This document shows positions 58,483 to 64,000 of a stretch of DNA of 64,000 nucleotides, in pieces. The position numbers were made by a program, and so were the translations under genes. Position 1 is the stretch's first letter. Each line of letters starts with the position of its first letter. Where the stretch lies: NCBI GenBank assembly GCA_027943335.1, contig BSBK01001870.1, forward strand, positions 186,001 to 250,000. The letters are read 5' to 3'. Under the pieces are notes generated by a model, which was not told the origin of the DNA, did no database searches, and saw only the letters and a list, made by a program, of their open reading frames with translations. The stretch is from Chamaecyparis obtusa. Its lineage: Eukaryota; Streptophyta; Pinopsida; Cupressales; Cupressaceae.

Positions 58483-61076
58483 ATTTTTATACACTAAGTT
58501 TGCACCCTTGTTTCAAGCTCTCTTGGTCTTGATAACCTATTATAACATGGGAATCATCTCTAGGTTGTGGGACCTATGCTAACTGAGATGAGACCTCCAG
58601 GTTCTAGGCTGGTTCCTCTTGGATAATCACCTTAATTTTTTTTTTGACATGAAAAGTAAATCTTTGAGGGAAAGGGATAGAAGGAGTGCATGAAAGGGAA
58701 ATAACTGAAAGCAAATTATCCTACTGGGTGATACACCGAAAATATGGCATGAATTGCAGTATAAAGGATGAACTAAGCACATGATCTTAAGTCTAGGAGA
58801 TCACAACTCACTGAATAGGCTTGCATCAATATTTCATATAAGGGTCTCAAATAGAGAGATGCTATGCAGGGAAAGAGGGAATTTCACAAGGCAATAGCAC
58901 TCCTAAGAACTTAGACACAAACTATAACCTGCAAACAGACATTCACCTCTGCAATTGGGTATAAGAATGAGATAGATTTCCAGGGGTGGAAGTATACCCA
59001 CAAGAGCATTCAAATCAAATCATTCATAGCCATACACATAAACTATAGAAAGAAAGAGGGATCAAGAACCCTAAGATATCACTGAAAAAACATTTAAATA
59101 CTTCAAGTCCATAAGAGAAAATTTAGACAAGGAAGCATAGGGATAGAAAAAATGTCACAAAATACCTCTACAATATCTAAACAATCAATGGGAGATTACA
59201 AAAATTAGAAAGCCAGAGGGCAGAAAGAATGCCACGGATAACTTTTTGAGAAAGAAGAACTCTTCTTTAAAAATGTAAACTCCGAGCTCTAAAAGCTCCA
59301 AAAATTAATATATACATCTCCCTTTGCATGTAGGCAGGAGCAAAACCTAATTAGGGTTACATATGATTTTTCATAAAATAATAAAACCCTAACTCTGTCA
59401 TGTCTGATCATAATTGTATCTTGAAATATCTTTGCTGATCAGATATCATGTTGCATGTCCATCCCTATACTGCATCTTCCTGCGGACAAGCCGCCTTGAT
59501 CCATCTACCCTTCTGTAACTCAGACTTGCCATGAATGTTTACAATTAAAGTACAGAAGTCCATAGGTGGTGCCACCTTTTAATGTTTCTTTGACACAAAA
59601 AAAATTGACATGGTACCCTGAGAAATCATGGGAGACAGCCATCAGATCTTCTAATCATCCTCCCAATAGCAACTATCCTGAAGAATTCAATTTGAGCTAC
59701 CCACTTGTCACAACCGACCGCTAGATCAAAACCCTAGCAAAACCCTGCAGAGATATATTTGAATTTAAATATTAATAGCAAGCAGGTCGAATTTAAAATG
59801 TGACCATCGATCAAAGTTTCTCCCAGTAGATGAACGGCTCAAATCGACCAAAAAAATAGTAGTAAATCCCTTGAAAAGTCTTGCACCAACTCATTAGTAA
59901 AAACCAATGAGAAGCGAACACTTCAGCACAACTGGTACCTCACATAAGATCCTCAGACCCATGCCAGACTAAGATTCCCATCAGATGGTTGTCTTATGAT
60001 CTCATTGGGTCAAAAGATTCTATGAGATCATAAGATAGCCATAGATCTTACTTTTACTGATGTCCCTACAGATCTTTGACATGATCCCACTGATAGATGC
60101 CACCTATAATACTCAGTGACCAATCAGAAGCAAGCACATCGGTGCCTCTTGGCAACACAAACCCAGGGTAGAGCCTCAACACTTGGAAGATCGAACAGTC
60201 GTCATATGATCTCATAGGGTCAGAAGATTCTATGAGATCATAAGACAACCATAGATCTTAATCTTTACTGATGCCCCTACAGATCTCTGACATGGTCCCA
60301 CTAACAGAGCCCAGTTGTCATCCAGCCAACCAATAGAATTTGAGCACATCAAAACATGAGGACCCACCTGACAGAGCCCGAAGATAAAGTAAGATCAACG
60401 GTTGGCGTATGATCTCATGGGCTAAGAATATTCTATGAGATCATATGCCAACTGTTAGATCTTCTTAGAAAGATAGTGCACTGGGCCCCCCTGACACATC
60501 TCCACATCACAAGCTCTTCGACCAATAGGAAATGTACACCTCAGACTACATGGTAGTGGACGCACTGACAACCTCCAGAGCTACATAAAAGGAAGATCGA
60601 CAGCCATCGCTATGCCTTGATCTTAAAACACTTGCATCTTTGATATACAGAATAGCGGTGACTGTCAGATCTGATCGATACTTAGCCTCTTCAAAGATTG
60701 AAACCATGATGCCAAACATTAACCGCCCACCAGATCGCTAAGTGTTAAGAGCTAGATCACCAGAAATAGGAGACTTGGAGATGGAAGGATTTAAATGCGC
60801 ACATGGGAAATGTAAACCTTTAGTGGCTAAAAAAGGTAATGAAGAATTATAATGAGCCAAAGGTTTTTTAGGGCTTTTTGGCTACAATGGCTACATTTAT
60901 GAATTTTGACCTAGGTTATTGAAGCTAGAGACAAAACAAAACGCCTGTAGAGACCAGAGGAAAAGACATAGAACCATGAAACTTTTTGGAGGTGTTCAAC
61001 AGGGCTTAAAGCATGAGGATCTTTGACTAAATTTAGCTTATGACCAAAATGAATCGATATGAAATTTTGGGCAACA
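58483..61076 (-). repeat. 5' LTR of gypsy-2 (2.59 kb)
   Basis: Starts TGTTGCCCAAAATTTC at 61076 and ends GTGTATAAAAATTC-like next to the primer-binding site. Matches 48905-51498 along its full length, including the three hairpins. Confidence 0.85.
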
Positions 61077-61639
61077 ATGCCAGTAATACATTTTAATTCC
61101 ACCCTTTAGATCTTCCTTGAATTATGCTAGCCATTGATCTTCATAACAAACATTATCTCCACCTCTGATTTTGATGTACTTTCCAGCTCATCAATCCTTA
61201 ATGGCTAAAATAATCATTTAGTTCCTTTCTCTTGCTTGGTTACCAAAGAAATGTGTCAATGAACACAAGCTCAGTTTATACTCTGCTCGGTATACACTAC
61301 ACTGCCTTGTGTTTTTAATGTCTTTTCCTTATCATAGATGAATGAAACATAATCAAGTCAATAACATAGGGTCATAGACTCATCAACAAGTTACCAAATG
61401 TATTCCTTACCCTCATCTATCATATACATATTCCTCATGTAGATATTTTTGTTCTTCATCTCTTTTACTCCTTTTCTACAGATGTTTAGGTATTGTAACT
61501 TACAAGATAAGTGTTGTCAAACTAGTTGATATTAATGATAACATATTACTAATTTAATCATATGTCATATCTAATCAGCAACTCGGTGATCTCTAATCAC
61601 AGATCTTCAATTAGGTTCTAAATCAGTTGTAGTTCATCA
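61077..61639 (-). repeat. Copia-3 3' LTR, proximal part
   Basis: Resumes with atgcc after gypsy-2 and aligns to the matching half of the solo LTR (attttaattccacc, then ctcggtatacactacactg versus 45715-45745). It ends agttcatca, that is LTR start TGATGAACTACAACTGAT on the minus strand. Confidence 0.7.
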
Positions 61640-62223
61640 ATCTCTCCCTTTGGCATTGATGGCAACTCAAGTAATATGAAATATACCATACACATACCAA
61701 ACATGTATTCTACAACTTTGTGAACAAATGTTGTACAAGCTCTCCCTAGCTTAATATGTTTAATCACTACATTACTCAACAGCATTACCAATGCAGCTTT
61801 GACATTCTGCAAATATGATATTTTCAGCTCTTGGATTCCTTTTTCTGTTCTCAGTAACTGATCTTCAGTGCTCTCCCTTTCTTTCAGTTTGTCTCTCCCT
61901 TAGATAGATGTTTCAGTGTTCTCATCAGTGCATATTATTTCATATTGTTTATCTCTCACTTTGACAAAAATGTCAAAGAAATAAATAAACATACAACTCT
62001 GTACTAGCCATGTAACTTGCTATTGTTTGGTGCATACTCTGTATCTCTGTATACTAATATGCCAATCTATTCTAGTTCTCCAAATATTTGAAAACCTTAG
62101 ACATGATCCAAAGTGTGAACTATGCTGCATCAACATGTATGATCTTCTGATAATATTAGGCTGATGCAACATCCAGATCACATTAGTGACCGGTAGACAA
62201 GGGACGAACCCTAAGTCTAGTCC
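61640..62223 (-). other. Copia-3 purine tract and 3' untranslated region
   Basis: The minus strand reads GCCAAAGGGAGAGAT before the LTR start. The rest has no coding motif, and tttggcattgatggcaac parallels 17-36 of copia-1. Confidence 0.6.
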
Positions 62224-63837
62224 TCAAGTATTCAAATGTATCCTTCGGTAGAGGCTTTGTAAAAATATGTCTACAAGTTGTCCTTTTGATGTAACAAACT
62301 CTAGCTTAACTTGCTTCTCCTGTATTTGTTCTCTTAAGTAGTGATACTTAATAGATATATGCTTTGTTTTAGAGTGCATCACTGGATTCTTTGAAATGTT
62401 TATTGCACTTTTATTATGACAATATATAATCACCGGCTCAGTGATTATCTCATTCATACCTTCCAATACTTGCTTAATATATGCAATATTTGAACAGTTT
62501 GTAGCAGCAGCAACATACTCTGCTTCTGCTGTAGACTGGGAAATGCAAGCTTGCTTCTTACTTTTCCATGTAACAAGTCTTTCACCAAATAAAAATGATC
62601 CTCTAGTGGTACTTTTTCTATCATCCACATTTCTAGCCCAATCAACATCGGTATAGACTTTGAGTTCAAATTTTCCTTCCTTAGGATACCATAATCCATA
62701 ATCTTTTATTTTCTTCAGGTATCTTAAGATTCTCTTTCTAGCAACCATGTGTGACTCTCTAGGGTTTGCAGAAAATCTTGCAACAATTCCCACAGCATGT
62801 GCTATGTTTGGCCTACTATGCACTACATACATTAACTTACCAATCATAGATCGGTACAGTGTCTGGTTCACCTCTGTAGTTTCATCTTCCTTAGTCATTT
62901 TACATCCAGTAGTCATCATTGTTCCCACAAATTTAGCATCTTCCATGCCAAATGTCTTCAATACTTCCTTGATATATTTGGATTGTGTGATGAATATACC
63001 ATCATTTTGTTGAATCACTTGTAGTCCAAGAAAGAACTTAATCTCTCCAAACATAGACATTTCAAATTCGCTTCTCATTTCATCAACAAATGACTTACAG
63101 ATTTGATCTTGTTCTCTAAATATTATGTCATCCACAAATATTTCACCAATAAGAATAGTATCATCAGTATCTCCTTTCATATACAAATTGTTGTTGTCAC
63201 TTGTTCTAACAAATCGAATACTTAACAAATAAGTATGCAGCCTCTCATACCAGGTTCTAGGTGCTTGCTTCAAGCCATATAAAGCTTTATGTAATCTAAA
63301 TACCATATCTTTGTTTTCTGGATCAATAGACCCTTTAGGTTGTTCCATGTAGACTTCTTCTTCAAGTATTCCATTCAAAACTGCTAACTTGACATCCATT
63401 TGGTAAACTTTGAACTTTTTGTGTGTAGCATATGCAAGTAACATTTTGACTCCTTCTAATCTAGCAACAGGTGCAAATGTTTCACCATAATCTATTCGTT
63501 CCTCATGTGCATATCCCTTGCATACTAATCTAGCTTTGTTCCTTGTTACCTCTCCATTCTCATTTTTCTTGTTTCTAAATATCCACTTAGTACCAATAAC
63601 ATTCTTATCTCTAGGTCTGGGTACTAAGGTCCAAGTTTTGTTCTTCTCTATTTGTTCTATTTCCTCTTTCATTGCATTAACCCATTCATCATTTTCAAAT
63701 GCAACTTTTACATTCTTCGATTCATAATCACAAACAAGACATGTACCTTGTCTTGCTTTACTCATTGTTTGCATTCTAGCTTGTCTATCTCCAATGATTT
63801 GTGTCTCAAGATGATGTCTTCTAAAAAAGCTTTCCAT
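62224..63837 (-). CDS. Copia-3 pol: reverse transcriptase and RNase H, 537-codon open frame
   Basis: Longest motif-rich open frame in the window. KNKTWTLVPRPRDKNVIGTK (66-85) leads into RT: YQMDVKLAVLNG (Asp148), YGLKQAPRTWYERL, IFVDDIIF (Asp236, Asp237), FFLGLQVIQ. RNase H: VYTDVDWAR (Asp397), STAEAEYVAAA (Glu438), YCHNKSAI (His474 where the family has Asp), then HSKTKHISIKYHYLREQ. The end is off frame: after LVDIF one extra T in a T-run (about 62263-62267) diverts the frame from the expected TKPLPKDTFEYLR, giving an abnormal 12-residue tail. Upstream a TAG near 63841 separates it from the acidic linker (63842-64000). It is probably inactive through the His474 change and the frameshift, but younger than copia-1. 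Confidence 0.85.
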   Translation of the reverse strand: MESFFRRHHLETQIIGDRQARMQTMSKARQGTCLVCDYESKNVKVAFENDEWVNAMKEEIEQIEKNKTWTLVPRPRDKNVIGTKWIFRNKKNENGEVTRNKARLVCKGYAHEERIDYGETFAPVARLEGVKMLLAYATHKKFKVYQMDVKLAVLNGILEEEVYMEQPKGSIDPENKDMVFRLHKALYGLKQAPRTWYERLHTYLLSIRFVRTSDNNNLYMKGDTDDTILIGEIFVDDIIFREQDQICKSFVDEMRSEFEMSMFGEIKFFLGLQVIQQNDGIFITQSKYIKEVLKTFGMEDAKFVGTMMTTGCKMTKEDETTEVNQTLYRSMIGKLMYVVHSRPNIAHAVGIVARFSANPRESHMVARKRILRYLKKIKDYGLWYPKEGKFELKVYTDVDWARNVDDRKSTTRGSFLFGERLVTWKSKKQACISQSTAEAEYVAAATNCSNIAYIKQVLEGMNEIITEPVIIYCHNKSAINISKNPVMHSKTKHISIKYHYLREQIQEKQVKLEFVTSKGQLVDIFLQSLYRRIHLNT

Positions 63838-64000
63838 TATCTAATTTCTTCTTTCTTGTTCATCCTGTGCAAGTTCATTTGCTTGCTCGGTAGGTCCTTC
63901 ATGCTCGCAGGTTTCTCTTTCCTATTCCTCGGTATTGTTTTCCTGCAGACCGGTTGTCATAGTCTATGGCTTCGGTAGATACTTAGGTTGTTCAATGTAA
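63838..64000 (-). pseudogene. Copia-3 polyprotein linker between integrase and RT, cut by window end
   Basis: In-frame Glu/Gln-rich sequence (EQANELAQDEQERRN) with stops, as in the variable linker before RT in copia polyproteins. Integrase would begin beyond 64000. Confidence 0.5.

Larger units (their letters stand above)
48905..61076 (-). mobile_element. Gypsy-2: 12.2-kb Tat-like Ty3/gypsy element with extra RNase H
   Basis: LTRs at 48905-51498 and about 58483-61076 (2.59 kb each; I counted about 12 differences in the first 400 bp) flank gag, protease, an additional RNase H, RT, RNase H and integrase on the minus strand. Flanking 5-mers are gtgcc (48900-48904) and atgcc (61077-61081), a one-mismatch target-site duplication. 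Gag to early RT share one frame; frameshifts near 54040 and 52650 and several stops disable it. Lower LTR divergence than gypsy-1 suggests a younger insertion. Confidence 0.9.
48023..64000 (-). mobile_element. Copia-3: Ty1/copia element, split by gypsy-2, continues beyond window
   Basis: The 3' LTR is in two parts, 48023-48904 and 61077-61639 (882 + 563 = 1445 bp, close to the 1513 bp of the solo copy at 44617). It is preceded in element orientation by a purine tract (61640-61652), about 570 bp of 3' untranslated DNA, and pol (62224-63837). Gag, protease, integrase and the 5' LTR lie past 64000. It inserted into gypsy-3 at 48023. Confidence 0.8.

Noticed and set aside
58033..58497. 154-codon plus-strand frame with a repeated 34-residue peptide
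   Set aside because: It is the translation of the 102-bp non-coding array; the period is divisible by three, so any open frame persists. It lies antisense to the element leader and has no known domain.

Overview
The window is nuclear DNA of a land plant with a large, repeat-dominated genome, and a gymnosperm-type genome is my best guess. The plant assignment rests on Ty1/copia and Tat-like Ty3/gypsy elements, plant LINEs, and decayed copies of a chromomethylase (CMT), a plasma-membrane H+-ATPase and a dirigent protein. The gymnosperm guess rests only on the density of old nested elements; no marker fixes the species. I found no convincing intact host gene, rRNA, tRNA or CRISPR array.

Layout. 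1-5877: a minus-strand copia element (copia-1), complete except that its 3' LTR is cut by the window edge. It sits inside a minus-strand L1-like LINE (LINE-1, 5878 to about 9430). 9440-12994: unassigned. 12995-21001: a complete minus-strand gypsy element (gypsy-1) with 1674-bp LTRs and a perfect CCAAA target-site duplication. It carries only gag, protease and an unknown tail, with no RT, RNase H or integrase. 21574-26330: three decayed host-gene pieces: an H+-ATPase fragment (-), an intronless chromomethylase copy (+) and a dirigent-like gene (-). 26340-35300: AT-rich unassigned DNA with a 300-bp TA microsatellite. 35300-37175: 3' half of a second LINE (+, LINE-2). 37202-38274: an LTR-like block. 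40800-43030: a repeat-type unit (+) with a 520-codon open frame I cannot name.

43050-64000 is one nest. An old gypsy element (gypsy-3, about 43050-48022+) holds a solo copia LTR (44617-46129) and a copia element (copia-3, from 48023 past the window end). Copia-3's 3' LTR is split by a 12.2-kb gypsy element (gypsy-2, 48905-61076). Gypsy-2 encodes gag, protease, an extra RNase H, RT, RNase H and integrase, with two frameshifts and several stops.

Most notable: (1) the gypsy-2 leader is a 102-bp tandem array in which the primer-binding site occurs five times; (2) three hairpins at about 205-bp spacing in each gypsy-2 LTR, and three tandem palindromes upstream of a TATA box in each gypsy-1 LTR; (3) gypsy-1 as a gag-protease-only element whose in-frame stops are all explicable as C-to-T changes; (4) the chromomethylase retrocopy, whose catalytic cysteine codon is changed and whose stops fall on CAG and CGA codons; (5) the unnamed 520-codon frame.
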